Below are positions 15,242 through 24,139 of a stretch of 64,000 nt of DNA, one piece after another (the stretch's first letter is position 1; every line of letters begins with the position of its first letter). The DNA is from Emticicia sp051209875 (lineage in GTDB: Bacteria > Bacteroidota > Bacteroidia > Cytophagales > Spirosomataceae), in contig NZ_JBNTQY010000001.1 in assembly GCF_051209875.1 (NCBI RefSeq), forward strand, positions 1,426,001 to 1,490,000, given 5' to 3'. The translations under genes and the position numbers were made by a program. Below the pieces are notes generated by a model that was not told where the DNA came from, made no database searches, and saw only the letters and a list, made by a program, of their open reading frames with translations.

Positions 15242-16744
15242 ATGAAAAAACAGACAATTCAGATCACAAGCCTAATGGTGCTGCCACTGCTTTTCAATGC
15301 AATATTTTGGAAAGAAGATTTTGGGATTAATCTATTGATATTCAGTAGTTTAGTGATGTTTATCTTAGCGTTTTTTTTGTTTCCAGAAAGCATCAATAAA
15401 CGAAATGTACAAATATCAATGCTACTTACTTTGCTATCTGGTCTGATGGTGATTGTGCACAATTCGGTGGTGAGCAAGATGGGGCATTTAGCTTCGTTTT
15501 TTCTGATGATTGGTTTTATGCAAGAAAATCGTTCAAAGACAGTTTTTGAAGCTGCTTTACAATATATTATCAATTATTTTGGAACATTTATTGAAGCCCC
15601 CAAACATTTGCAACGAGCTTCCGAGTTGGTGTTTGGTGAGAATAAACTTGCAAAAATCATCAGCCGAAACCTTTATTTAGCTATTATTCCAATCTTAGTT
15701 TTTGGGGTGTTTTTCTTGATTTTCTTTAATGCTAACCCTGTTTTTAATGAATTAGTTAGTAATTCATGGCTGTATCTTTCCAATTTATTTAGCCTGTCTT
15801 TCGATGAAGCTACTTGGGGTCGAATTGTCTTTTTCTTCTTTGGTACTTATTTCGTATTCAGTGCTTTATTCGACTGGGAAATTTCAAAAAACCTCCTGAC
15901 GTTTTTTGCAAGAAATGAACATATCACGCCATCCGAAGATATTTCAGAAAAGAAATCAAACTACCAACGCAATGAATATAAAATTGCTTTGATGCTCATT
16001 GGCTCGGTGAATATTTTACTGTTGATTATCAATATCATAGATATTAATTTTCTTTGGTTTAGTTTTGATTATTCGCAGGCAGGAAATCTTTCAAAGTTGG
16101 TACACGAAGGTACAGGAACGCTAATTTTAAGTATTTTCTTATCGATTGCTATTTTGCTATACTATTTCCGAAAAGACCTCAATTTTTATCAAAATAATAA
16201 GCTTTTGAAATATGTAGCTTACGCATGGATTGTTCAAAATATGATTTTGATAATTTCTGTTAGTCTGCGAAACTACTATTACATTAATTTCTATGGACTT
16301 ACGCATTTACGTATCGGTGTTGGGCTTTTCTTACTAATCACGCTAATAGGATTGGTTACTTTATGGATGAAAATTAGAGATTTAAAGTCATTTTTCTATA
16401 TGTTTCGTGTAAATACTTGGGCTTTGTATATAGTTTGGGTGGGTTTGACATTGGTTAATTGGGATGTGCTGATTGCTCGTTATAATCTTGCTAATACCTT
16501 TAGAAATGGAGTAGATTATGAGTATTTACTCACACTTTCAAACAAAACCTTGCCAATTATCTACGAAAATCGTACTCAACTACCTGAAACAAATCAAAAT
16601 AGATTGAAAGTAAGAACAGAACAGTATTTTAAGCATCAAGATGGCTATACTTGGTGTTCATGGAATTTGGCGGATGCTGCTGCAATCGAAAAACTAAAAA
16701 CCCAAATGGCAACTGACCCAATTATTACACCTAAAGCAAACTAA
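15242..16744 (+). CDS. Large polytopic membrane protein, DUF4153/DUF4173-like
   Basis: A 500-residue protein with roughly twelve hydrophobic segments and a soluble C-terminal tail of about 85 residues. The end of the membrane part (WVGLTLVNWDVLIARYNLAN) and the tail with a Trp-Cys-Ser-Trp motif (GYTWCSWNLAD) match what I know of the DUF4153/DUF4173 group; which of the two families applies is uncertain. Function is unknown. In many Bacteroidota it follows a small winged-helix regulator, as here. It lies directly behind the second 17-base operator and is followed at 1 base by the next gene, so it probably heads a regulated operon. Confidence 0.75.
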   Translation: MKKQTIQITSLMVLPLLFNAIFWKEDFGINLLIFSSLVMFILAFFLFPESINKRNVQISMLLTLLSGLMVIVHNSVVSKMGHLASFFLMIGFMQENRSKTVFEAALQYIINYFGTFIEAPKHLQRASELVFGENKLAKIISRNLYLAIIPILVFGVFFLIFFNANPVFNELVSNSWLYLSNLFSLSFDEATWGRIVFFFFGTYFVFSALFDWEISKNLLTFFARNEHITPSEDISEKKSNYQRNEYKIALMLIGSVNILLLIINIIDINFLWFSFDYSQAGNLSKLVHEGTGTLILSIFLSIAILLYYFRKDLNFYQNNKLLKYVAYAWIVQNMILIISVSLRNYYYINFYGLTHLRIGVGLFLLITLIGLVTLWMKIRDLKSFFYMFRVNTWALYIVWVGLTLVNWDVLIARYNLANTFRNGVDYEYLLTLSNKTLPIIYENRTQLPETNQNRLKVRTEQYFKHQDGYTWCSWNLADAAAIEKLKTQMATDPIITPKAN

Positions 16745-16745
16745 G

Positions 16746-17162
16746 ATGGAGCAAGAGGAACTTTGGGTTAGGGTTTTAAAAAGGTTGAATATTTTGCCTT
16801 TAGTTGTTTGTTCTGTGTTGTTGATAGCATTGCTTGGAACATTTAAAGAAATTCAATTTATTCTGATAGCGTTATTTGGTGTAATATCTTATTCTATGGT
16901 TTATTTTGTTGAATTGGAGGAACAACAGCAAGTTAAAATGATTTGGATTTGGGCATTAAATCTGATTTCGACTACCATTTGGTTGATAATCTTCTCTAAA
17001 TTGGCAGTAATGATGTTGATCACAATTGATATTTTTCCAATTCTATTGAGTGTCTTTATTGTTGGCTATCCATTATATATGCTTTATTACAATTTTAGGC
17101 TATTCATGAACGAAATTTCAAAACCAGAATTGTGTGACGGATTTCCTAATCCGTCTTACTAA
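16746..17162 (+). CDS. Small membrane protein, unknown family
   Basis: A 138-residue protein with four hydrophobic segments and a short acidic-basic N-terminus (MEQEELWVRVLKRL). Its start codon follows the previous stop by one base, so it is translated in tandem with the DUF4153-like protein. No domain is recognised. The last residues (CDGFPNPSY) are encoded by an 8-base-pair palindrome, GACGGATT-TCCT-AATCCGTC, which looks like a repeat that has replaced or extended the natural C-terminus. Confidence 0.7.
   Translation: MEQEELWVRVLKRLNILPLVVCSVLLIALLGTFKEIQFILIALFGVISYSMVYFVELEEQQQVKMIWIWALNLISTTIWLIIFSKLAVMMLITIDIFPILLSVFIVGYPLYMLYYNFRLFMNEISKPELCDGFPNPSY
17136..17155. repeat. Palindrome forming the 3' end of a gene
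   Basis: GACGGATT and AATCCGTC form a perfect 8-base-pair stem with the loop TCCT. It is translated as DGFPNP near the C-terminus of the 138-residue membrane protein, and no T-tract follows. Confidence 0.6.
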
Positions 17163-17174
17163 AAACTATCAATT

Positions 17175-17564
17175 ATGTTCACATTTAATCTAAAACCTTT
17201 TATCATTTTCCTCTTATTATTTCTAACAGAAGTAATGATTGCTATTTTCATGCATGATGCTATCATTCGTCCAATTTTTGGAGATTTTTTAGCGGTGATT
17301 ACGTTATATTACTTGTTGAAATCATTTCTAACGTTCAATAATCTCTCCCTTATTTTGGGTAGTCTTTGTTTTGCTTATTTGCTTGAATTTTTGCAGTATA
17401 TTGATTTTTTGACTTTTACAGGTTTGAAAGATTATAAAATCATTGCAGTTGTACTTGGTACTTCATTCAGTTGGGGCGATATCGTTGCTTATACTTTTGG
17501 AGCTTTATTTATTATGCTTTCAGAAAAACAATTGAAAAATCAAATCATTCAGAAAATCTTTTAA
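17175..17564 (+). CDS. DUF2809 family membrane protein
   Basis: A 129-residue protein with four membrane segments. The pattern DFLAVITLYYLLKSFL, LEFLQYI and GTSFSWGDIVAYTFGALF is typical of DUF2809 (YjgA-like), a family of unknown function related to VanZ-type proteins. It is the third gene of the unit that begins with the DUF4153-like protein and stops two bases before the ATG of the MpaB-like gene. Confidence 0.82.
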   Translation: MFTFNLKPFIIFLLLFLTEVMIAIFMHDAIIRPIFGDFLAVITLYYLLKSFLTFNNLSLILGSLCFAYLLEFLQYIDFLTFTGLKDYKIIAVVLGTSFSWGDIVAYTFGALFIMLSEKQLKNQIIQKIF

Positions 17565-17566
17565 TC

Positions 17567-18310
17567 ATGGCCAAGAATGCAATAGTTCGTCAAATTTGGG
17601 GAAATGCTGATACGATTTTGTTTATTTTCGGTGGAGCAGCGGCCGAATTTTCACTCAATAAAGCAGTTGATTGGCTATATTTTACAGGAAAATTGCCTGC
17701 CGACCCTTTGGGTAGGCTATTTTCAACAGTGGTTTATGCCCAACAAATTCTCTTTTTAGATGAAGAATCAGCTTTGAGAGCAATTGATAAAATTACGGCT
17801 ATTCATCATGCAGTGGAGGAAAATAGAGGTATGAAAATTCCAGATTGGGCCTATCGTGATGTTCTTTTTATGCTCATACATTACTCAATTTCTGCCTTTG
17901 AATTGCTCGAAAGAAAATTGACTGGGGTTGAAAAAGAAGAAATTTTTGAGGTTTTTTTTCGAGTAGGTAAACGAATGAATTTAAAAGATTTACCTCAAAA
18001 TTATCAAGATTGGTTGGTAGTTCGTGAGCAGCATCTTCAAGAGAATTTATTAAAAAGTGATTTTACAATGGATTTATACAAGCAATATAAAAAACATTTA
18101 GGCTTCTTACGATATATGATTTTGTTGGAAGGACAAAAGTTGGTTGTACCTTTTCATGTAAAAAAACTATTGAACTTTAGTAGTATTTCCATACTGCCGA
18201 TTTTCTTATGGTTTTATAAAATTAGCCGAAAACTTAAATTTGATAAGTTATTAAAATCAGCTTTATTACCATCTGATTATAAACAGCAAATTTTTGCTTT
18301 AGATATGTAA
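17567..18310 (+). CDS. Oxygenase MpaB family protein (DUF2236)
   Basis: I start at the ATG at 17567 (MAKNAIVRQIW), two bases after the preceding stop, which gives 247 residues. The N-terminal block IWGNADTILFIFGGAAAEF and the later GRLFSTVVYAQQI, KITAIHHAVE and YRDVLFMLIHYSISAFELL correspond to the DUF2236/MpaB fold, a helical family that includes latex-clearing haem oxygenases and MpaB. The His in AIHHAVE and the His in LIHYS are candidates for the conserved haem-site residues. The substrate is unknown. It is the last gene before a terminator. Confidence 0.75.
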   Translation: MAKNAIVRQIWGNADTILFIFGGAAAEFSLNKAVDWLYFTGKLPADPLGRLFSTVVYAQQILFLDEESALRAIDKITAIHHAVEENRGMKIPDWAYRDVLFMLIHYSISAFELLERKLTGVEKEEIFEVFFRVGKRMNLKDLPQNYQDWLVVREQHLQENLLKSDFTMDLYKQYKKHLGFLRYMILLEGQKLVVPFHVKKLLNFSSISILPIFLWFYKISRKLKFDKLLKSALLPSDYKQQIFALDM

Positions 18311-18342
18311 ATAAGTACAGGTTCTGTTAGGGTTTAGTTGGT

Positions 18343-18372
18343 AAAAGCCATTTGAATTTTAGATGGCTTTTC
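18343..18372 (+). terminator. Terminator of the membrane-protein operon
   Basis: AAAAGCCAT and ATGGCTTTT pair as a 9-base-pair stem with an 11-base loop, 33 bases after the MpaB-like stop. The right arm ends in four T. Confidence 0.75.
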
Positions 18373-18430
18373 TGCTAGTTTTTATTAGCGGTTTGTTAAA
18401 TTATATAAAGTTTATTATCAAATAAAAAGA

Positions 18431-18474
18431 TAGAATAGCATTCTACATTCTTAATTCTACATTCTTCATTGTGC
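18431..18474. repeat. Heptamer array before clpX
   Basis: Five consecutive seven-base units: CATTCTA, CATTCTT, AATTCTA, CATTCTT, CATTGTG. TAGAATAG just before is a partial inverted copy. It lies between the upstream terminator and the clpX leader. Confidence 0.7.
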
Positions 18475-18536
18475 TTTAGCACCTAAACCCAAACATTTTT
18501 TGTAATTTTGTAAGATAATCAAAAAAATACGCTCGA

Positions 18537-19799
18537 ATGAATGTTGGACAAGCATATTGCTCTTTTTGTGGCAGACGTAAAAACGAAGTTGAATTACTAA
18601 TATCAGGAACTGAGGCAAATATTTGTAATTATTGTGTGGAACAAGGTTTTCAGTTGGTTCAACAAGAATTGCATGGTGGAGTAGCTCCTCAGAAAAAAGA
18701 AAAAAAGAAGAAAACAGAATTACCAAAGTTTGATTTAAGACCACCCGCTCAGTTAAAAGGGCATCTAGACCAATACATTATTGGACAAGATGAAGCAAAA
18801 AAAGTTTTGAGCGTAGCGGTTTATAATCATTACAAGCGATTGACTCAGCCTAAAAGAGATGATGATGTAATGATTGAAAAATCGAATATTATCATGGTTG
18901 GCGAGACAGGAACTGGTAAAACTTATTTGGCTCGTACCATTGCCAAAGTTTTACAAGTGCCATTTGCTATTGCTGACGCCACTGTTTTGACAGAAGCTGG
19001 TTATGTGGGTGAAGATGTAGAGAGTATTTTGAGTCGATTGCTTCAAGCTGCTGACTTTAATGTTGAATTGGCTGAAAGAGGCATTGTTTATATTGATGAG
19101 ATTGATAAAATTGCTCGTAAAGGCGATAACCCCTCTATCACGCGTGATGTAAGTGGAGAAGGTGTACAACAGGGACTTTTGAAATTATTGGAAGGCTCGA
19201 TTGTGAGTGTGCCACCACAAGGCGGACGTAAGCACCCAGAACAAAAGTTGATTCAAATCAATACTGAAAATATCCTTTTTATTTGTGGTGGAGCTTTTGA
19301 TGGCATCGACCGCCATATCGGAAAACGTATGAATACTCGCCCGATTGGTTTCTCAAATGGCGGAAAAAATGTCGAACTTTCGAGTGATACCAGCTTATTA
19401 CGCTTCGTAACACAACAAGATTTAAAATCTTTTGGCCTTATTCCTGAGTTGATAGGACGTTTGCCTTTGCTTACTTACCTCAATCCACTTGACCGTGAAG
19501 CACTCCGCCGTATTTTGACTGAACCAAAAAATGCTTTGGTAAAACAGTATAAAAAACTTTTTGCAATGGAAGACGTTGTACTTGAGTTTTCGGATGAAGT
19601 ACTTGAGTTTATTGTTGACCAAGCTATGGAATATAAATTGGGAGCAAGAGGTTTACGCTCGGTTTGTGAAGCAATTATGACTGATATTATGTACGAAATT
19701 CCTTCCGATAAAACCATTAAAAACTTTACGATTACACTTGATTATGCTCAAAATATGTTTGAGCGTTCGGCATTTTTTCAGTTGAAAATGGTTGCCTAG
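18537..19799 (+). CDS. clpX: ATP-dependent Clp protease ATP-binding subunit ClpX
   Basis: A hexameric AAA+ unfoldase that feeds substrates to ClpP. The N-terminal zinc-binding domain has CSFC (Cys8, Cys11) and CNYC. The AAA+ core shows Walker A GETGTGKT, Walker B IVYIDEIDKI, pore and sensor regions, and the ClpP-docking IGF loop (RPIGFSNGG). The C-terminal small domain ends at SAFFQLKMVA. At 420 residues it is of normal length. clpP is not next to it in this window; the adaptor gene clpS is at 54.4 kb. A strong bidirectional terminator follows. Confidence 0.97.
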   Translation: MNVGQAYCSFCGRRKNEVELLISGTEANICNYCVEQGFQLVQQELHGGVAPQKKEKKKKTELPKFDLRPPAQLKGHLDQYIIGQDEAKKVLSVAVYNHYKRLTQPKRDDDVMIEKSNIIMVGETGTGKTYLARTIAKVLQVPFAIADATVLTEAGYVGEDVESILSRLLQAADFNVELAERGIVYIDEIDKIARKGDNPSITRDVSGEGVQQGLLKLLEGSIVSVPPQGGRKHPEQKLIQINTENILFICGGAFDGIDRHIGKRMNTRPIGFSNGGKNVELSSDTSLLRFVTQQDLKSFGLIPELIGRLPLLTYLNPLDREALRRILTEPKNALVKQYKKLFAMEDVVLEFSDEVLEFIVDQAMEYKLGARGLRSVCEAIMTDIMYEIPSDKTIKNFTITLDYAQNMFERSAFFQLKMVA

Positions 19800-19820
19800 A
19801 TAGTCACAAAATAGGTAAAA

Positions 19821-19864
19821 CAAAAATACGCTGAAAGCTAAACTTAGCTTTCAGCGTATTTTTG
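19821..19864. terminator. Bidirectional terminator between clpX and ABC ATPase
   Basis: A perfect 20-base-pair stem (19822-19841 with 19844-19863) around a 2-base apex. The arms begin AAAAATACGCTGAAAGC and end with five T in either direction. The flanking genes converge, so it serves both. Confidence 0.92.
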
Positions 19865-19881
19865 TTTTAAAGTAAACAGGA

Positions 19882-20499
19882 TTATTTAAAATCCCTTACA
19901 TCAATTATGTTTTTGCAAAAGCTATATTCATTTGGTTGATTGGAACAAATGATAAGTAGGCGATTGGCTGTATGTTTTTCAATTTGTTCTAAATACCATG
20001 CTATACCTTGAGCATCAAGATTAGAAGTTGGCTCGTCAAGCAAAATGACTGGGGATTCTGAAAAGAAAGCCAAGCCTAATTTAAGACGTTGCTTCATTCC
20101 AGATGAAAAATTCTTAACAGTTTTATCTTTGTGTGCCGAAAGTTGTAATAAATCAATCAATTGCGTAGCCGAAATATTATCTTTAAAAGCCTTGAATTTT
20201 TGATGAAATTCTACGGATTCTTGCAGCGTAAACTCTTCAACCAATTCAAGATAAGGTGCTGCAATGACGATTTTTTTGAAAATATCATCAACACTGACTT
20301 TCTGATTAGCAACTTGATAGCTAATGTTTCCTTCAGTGTGAGGCATCACGCCAGCAAGTACTTGTAAAAGCGTAGATTTTCCGCTGCCATTTGGCCCTAC
20401 AAAAGTATAGCTATTTCCAAGTTCAAAAGATAGATTTACCTTTCGGAAAATCCATTCTTTGCGAAACTTTTTGCCAAGATTTTCTAACAGAATTTTCAT
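19882..20499 (-). CDS. ABC transporter ATP-binding protein
   Basis: A 205-residue ATPase domain. Walker A is GPNGSGKST (about residues 35-43), the signature is FSSGMKQR, Walker B is VILLDEPTSNLD, and the switch region contains IICSNQP in place of the usual His-containing loop. The size and the short form resemble the CcmA/heme exporter and YadG-like subfamilies, but no permease gene is adjacent, so the partner is unknown. It follows lpxA by 33 bases. The intervening DNA holds a CCCC/GGGG hairpin, and the gene may still be read from the lipid A transcript. Confidence 0.88.
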   Translation of the reverse strand: MKILLENLGKKFRKEWIFRKVNLSFELGNSYTFVGPNGSGKSTLLQVLAGVMPHTEGNISYQVANQKVSVDDIFKKIVIAAPYLELVEEFTLQESVEFHQKFKAFKDNISATQLIDLLQLSAHKDKTVKNFSSGMKQRLKLGLAFFSESPVILLDEPTSNLDAQGIAWYLEQIEKHTANRLLIICSNQPNEYSFCKNIIDVRDFK

Positions 20500-20508
20500 T
20501 AAGTATTA

Positions 20509-20530
20509 AACTCCCCTTTAGGGGCAGGGG
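20509..20530. repeat. CCCC/GGGG hairpin repeat
   Basis: ACTCCCCTTTAGGGGCAGGGGG: CCCC-TTTA-GGGG with flanking complementary bases. It lies in the 33-base gap between lpxA and the ABC ATPase gene. It resembles the CCAACCCTCTCC-type insert in tilS. Confidence 0.5.
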
Positions 20531-20532
20531 GT

Positions 20533-21327
20533 TTACTCTTCGACTGATTTTTTTACAGGGCTTTTAATGATTCCTCTTTCAGAATTTGAAATGAAATTTA
20601 AGATTTCGTCTCTTTCTGGTGTAGCAGGAAATTCTAATTCGACTTGCGTGATGGCATCACTATTATTCAATCCTCTGAGGTAAATAAGGCGATAGATGTT
20701 TTGAATCTCATTGATTTTCTCATCTGTATGGCCTCTTCTACGCAAGCCCACAGAGTTGATACCTGCATAAGAAAGTGGCTCACGTGCTGCTTTAATATAA
20801 GGAGGAACATCCTTTCTAATTTGTGAACATCCGCCAATATAAGTGTGTTTACCAATTTTGACAAATTGTTGAACTGCTGACATTCCGCCGATATTGGCGA
20901 AATCTCCCACGGTGATATGTCCAGCTAATTGAACACAGTTGGCTAAGATGACATTATTACCGATAATACAGTCATGGGCAATGTGAGTATAGGCCATAAT
21001 GAGGCAATTTGACCCTATTTCAGTACGATATTTGTCGGTTGTACCTCTATTGACAGTTACACATTCTCTGATTGTGGTATTATCGCCAATGATAGTTTTG
21101 GTATCTTCTCCCTTAAACTTTAGGTCTTGTGGAACTGCTGAAATGACGGCACCAGGAAATATCTTGCAATTTTTCCCAATTCTTGCACCTTCCATGATGA
21201 TTGCGTGCGAACCTATCCATGTTCCTTCGCCTATTTCAACATCTTTGTTGATTACTGCAAATGGTTCAATTACTACATTTTGAGCGACTTTTGCGTCGGG
21301 GTGAATGTATGCTAACGGTTGATTCAT
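20533..21327 (-). CDS. lpxA: Acyl-ACP--UDP-N-acetylglucosamine O-acyltransferase
   Basis: It catalyses the first step of lipid A synthesis, transfer of a hydroxyacyl chain to O3 of UDP-GlcNAc, in the cytoplasm. It has 264 residues, mostly left-handed beta-helix hexapeptides (IGEGTWIGSHAII, IGKNCKIFPGAVI). The catalytic His is in THIAHDCIIG, and GGCSQIRKDVPPY marks the LpxA C-terminal boundary, followed by the helical domain (YAGINSVGLRRRGH). It is downstream of lpxC-fabZ in the same direction; an imperfect palindromic array occupies the gap. Confidence 0.97.
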   Translation of the reverse strand: MNQPLAYIHPDAKVAQNVVIEPFAVINKDVEIGEGTWIGSHAIIMEGARIGKNCKIFPGAVISAVPQDLKFKGEDTKTIIGDNTTIRECVTVNRGTTDKYRTEIGSNCLIMAYTHIAHDCIIGNNVILANCVQLAGHITVGDFANIGGMSAVQQFVKIGKHTYIGGCSQIRKDVPPYIKAAREPLSYAGINSVGLRRRGHTDEKINEIQNIYRLIYLRGLNNSDAITQVELEFPATPERDEILNFISNSERGIIKSPVKKSVEE

Positions 21328-21340
21328 TCTAATTAATTAA

Positions 21341-21427
21341 GACGGGGTGGCCCGTACGATTATAAATGATGAATGATGAATGATTGCAGTGTAAAGAATC
21401 AATTTCTTTACTAATAATTCATCATTG
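21341..21427. repeat. Heptamer array with inverted arm, lpxC-lpxA gap
   Basis: A GC-rich head (GACGGGGTGGCCCGTACG) is followed by the units ATAAATG, ATGAATG, ATGAATG. About 40 bases later stands AATAATTCATCATT, an inverted copy. It fills the space between lpxC-fabZ and lpxA. Confidence 0.65.
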
Positions 21428-21438
21428 GATTTTGTGTG

Positions 21439-22830
21439 TTATTTGGCTTTTCTGACTAATCGAGCAGTCATATCTACATCACAAACGAGATTTTTTCCTA
21501 CCCAAGCTTCACCGTGCATTTTTGCCACACCAAGTCGGATCGCTGCAAGGAGATGGCATCTAATAATCAACGTGTCACCTGGTAAAACATTGCGGTAAAA
21601 ACGACAATTATCAATACCCACTAAGTATGGCCAAAACGCTTCAGGATCACCTGTAGAAGTCAATACCAAAACACCTCCTGTTTGAGCAATCGCCTCTATT
21701 TGGAGTACACCTGGCATTACTGGGTTTTCAGGAAAGTGCCCTGTAAACTGAGGCTCATTCATGGTAATATTTTTTACACCTACTACAGCTTGCCCGTCCA
21801 GATATACAATCTTATCTACGAGAGCAAATGGATAACGGTGGGGTAGAAGTCTTGCGATTTCACTAACATTATATACAGGAGGTACATTTGGATCAAATTG
21901 TGGAGCTCCTTTAGCTGAATCAAGCATTTGTTTTTTGATTTTCTTTGCTAAAGCAACATTAGGGGTATGCCCTGGACGTGCCGCTAAAATATGTGCTTTC
22001 AAAGGGCGTCCAATCAATGCCAAGTCGCCCATTACATCTAATAACTTATGTCGAGCAGGCTCATTGGCAAAACGCAAAGGCATATCATTCAAAATGCCAG
22101 TTTTGCCGATTTCTATTTTTTCTTTATTGAGTAATTTCGATAAATTTTCAACTTCTCCTTCTGAAACTTCTCTATCAACAATTACCACGGCGTTGTCAAC
22201 ATTACCACCTTTGATTAATCCAGCTTTGAAAAGAGCTTCCAATTCGTGTAAAAAAACAAAAGTTCGGCATGACGCAATTTGTTGTTTAAATAAATTGATG
22301 TCATGCAATTGAGCGTGTTGGCTATGTAAAACCGTTGAATTATAATCAACCATTACCGTCAAACGGTAGTCATTGAGTGGTAAAGCAGCCAATTCGATAC
22401 TTTGGTCGTCGTTGCGGAAATGTATCGCTTCTTCGATTTCGTAGTAATTTCTTAAAGAATGTTGTTCTTCCAAACCAGCTTCTTCAATGATTTCAACAAA
22501 CTTGATAGCACTTCCGTCCAAAATAGGAACTTCAGGACCATCTAATTGAATCATCACATTATCAACTTGCAAACCTACCAAAGCCGCTAAAATATGCTCG
22601 GTAGTATGAATTCTAACGTCATTTTTTTCTAAAACTGTTCCCCTCGAAGTATCCACTACGTAGTCAACGTCGGCCTCAACGATTGGTTTTCCTGGTAAAT
22701 CAATTCGCTGGAATTTATAACCATGATTAATAGCTGCCGGTTGTAACAACATGGTTACTTTTTCTCCTGTGTGTAATCCTACGCCAGTAATTGAAACTAT
22801 TTTTTGAATTGTATGTTGTTTAACGTTCAT
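21439..22830 (-). CDS. lpxC-fabZ: Bifunctional LpxC deacetylase / FabZ dehydratase
   Basis: A 463-residue fusion characteristic of Bacteroidota. Residues 1 to about 300 are LpxC, the zinc deacetylase committing UDP-acyl-GlcNAc to lipid A: HTTEHILAALVGLQ holds one ligand and ARHKLLDVMGDLALIG the other His and Asp. Residues about 320-460 are FabZ, the 3-hydroxyacyl-ACP dehydratase of fatty acid synthesis: LLPHRYPFALVDKI has the catalytic His and GHFPENPVMPGVLQIEAIAQ the catalytic Glu. The fusion couples the two pathways competing for hydroxyacyl-ACP. It lies between lpxD and lpxA. Confidence 0.97.
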   Translation of the reverse strand: MNVKQHTIQKIVSITGVGLHTGEKVTMLLQPAAINHGYKFQRIDLPGKPIVEADVDYVVDTSRGTVLEKNDVRIHTTEHILAALVGLQVDNVMIQLDGPEVPILDGSAIKFVEIIEEAGLEEQHSLRNYYEIEEAIHFRNDDQSIELAALPLNDYRLTVMVDYNSTVLHSQHAQLHDINLFKQQIASCRTFVFLHELEALFKAGLIKGGNVDNAVVIVDREVSEGEVENLSKLLNKEKIEIGKTGILNDMPLRFANEPARHKLLDVMGDLALIGRPLKAHILAARPGHTPNVALAKKIKKQMLDSAKGAPQFDPNVPPVYNVSEIARLLPHRYPFALVDKIVYLDGQAVVGVKNITMNEPQFTGHFPENPVMPGVLQIEAIAQTGGVLVLTSTGDPEAFWPYLVGIDNCRFYRNVLPGDTLIIRCHLLAAIRLGVAKMHGEAWVGKNLVCDVDMTARLVRKAK

Positions 22831-22933
22831 TGTAATATAATGTTACTTGTTCTTTGGTAAGTGTATATGATTGAATAGGGAATTCTATTTAATAATGGAT
22901 TTTGAAAATTATCAACTTTTTGTAATAGGTTGA

Positions 22934-23986
22934 TTATGCCAAAACTCCTTGATTGATCAAATCTTCTATTTGTTCTTCTAATGCTTTTACTTGTTTTTCT
23001 AAAGCAGGAAGTTTGCGGAAAACTGCCATTGCTCTCAGATAGTCATTCAAATCAAATGCAGGTGTTCCATTGATAGCAATTCCAGCTTTTTTGACGCTTT
23101 TAGTAACACCCGCTTGCCCTCCAACTTTTGTTCCATCGGCAACGGTGATGTGTCCGTTGACACCAACTTGACCTGCAATTACACAGTTTTTGCCAATTTT
23201 GGTTGATCCTGCAACGCCCGTTTGAGCTGCAATGACCGTATTTTCTCCAATTTCAACGTTATGGGCAATTTGTACTAAATTATCAATTTTTGCACCTTGG
23301 CGAATAATTGTTGAGCCCATCGTCGCACAGTCAATGGTTGCATTAGAACCAATGCTGACATTATCTTCAAGAATAACATTTCCTAATTGCGGAATAGTTT
23401 TGTACGTACCATCCGCTTGTGGTGCAAAACCAAAACCATCACTACCAATAACAGCTCCAGAATGAATCACACAAAAATTGCCAATAACACAATTTTCATA
23501 AATTTTGACACCTGCATACAAAATGGTATTATCGCCAATAATAACATTATCACCGATATAAGCATGAGGGTAAATTTTTACATTTTCGCCAATTTTACAA
23601 TTTTTACCAATATACGAGAATGCCCCCTGATAAATGCCTTCGCCTAAAGTAGTATTTTCACCTAAAAAAGCAGGTTGTTCGATGCCTTTCTTAGAAAAGT
23701 TCAATATTTTTTGGTATTCTTCGAGTAGTTGTGTAAATGCAACATAAGCATTTTCTACAACAATTAACGTAGTAGAAAACTCTTTTTTTGGTTCAAAATC
23801 TTTATTGACAATTACGGCAGTTGCATGAGTAGTATAAAGAAAAGACTCATACTTTGCATTGGCAAGAAAAGAAATGTCGCCTTGCGAACCTTCTTCGATT
23901 TTTGATAAAGACTTGATTATCAAGGAATCATCGCCTTGAACTTCGCCATTGAGTAGGTGTGCTATTTGCTTAACCGTGAATTTCAT
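22934..23986 (-). CDS. lpxD: UDP-3-O-(3-hydroxyacyl)glucosamine N-acyltransferase
   Basis: It adds the second hydroxyacyl chain to the glucosamine amine in lipid A synthesis. It has 350 residues. The N-terminal uridine-binding domain covers about 1-100 and the left-handed beta-helix about 105-310 (IGENVKIYPHAYIGDNVIIG). The catalytic His is in IAHNVEIGENTVIAAQTGV. A C-terminal helix (LEKQVKALEEQIEDL) follows. It is the first lipid A gene of the block, about 100 bases upstream of lpxC-fabZ and 150 bases downstream of the HD-domain gene. Confidence 0.97.
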   Translation of the reverse strand: MKFTVKQIAHLLNGEVQGDDSLIIKSLSKIEEGSQGDISFLANAKYESFLYTTHATAVIVNKDFEPKKEFSTTLIVVENAYVAFTQLLEEYQKILNFSKKGIEQPAFLGENTTLGEGIYQGAFSYIGKNCKIGENVKIYPHAYIGDNVIIGDNTILYAGVKIYENCVIGNFCVIHSGAVIGSDGFGFAPQADGTYKTIPQLGNVILEDNVSIGSNATIDCATMGSTIIRQGAKIDNLVQIAHNVEIGENTVIAAQTGVAGSTKIGKNCVIAGQVGVNGHITVADGTKVGGQAGVTKSVKKAGIAINGTPAFDLNDYLRAMAVFRKLPALEKQVKALEEQIEDLINQGVLA

Positions 23987-24139
23987 AAATTAATTTACCT
24001 TCGTATGGCCTACCCATACTTAGTTTTTGCGTTAGTTTTTAGCTATTCGCTCAATTCAGTATTACGATATTGACTGAATAACTGGTTTTATAGAAAATAT
24101 TCTTGAAATAATACAAAAACACAAATCTTTCTCGCAAAA

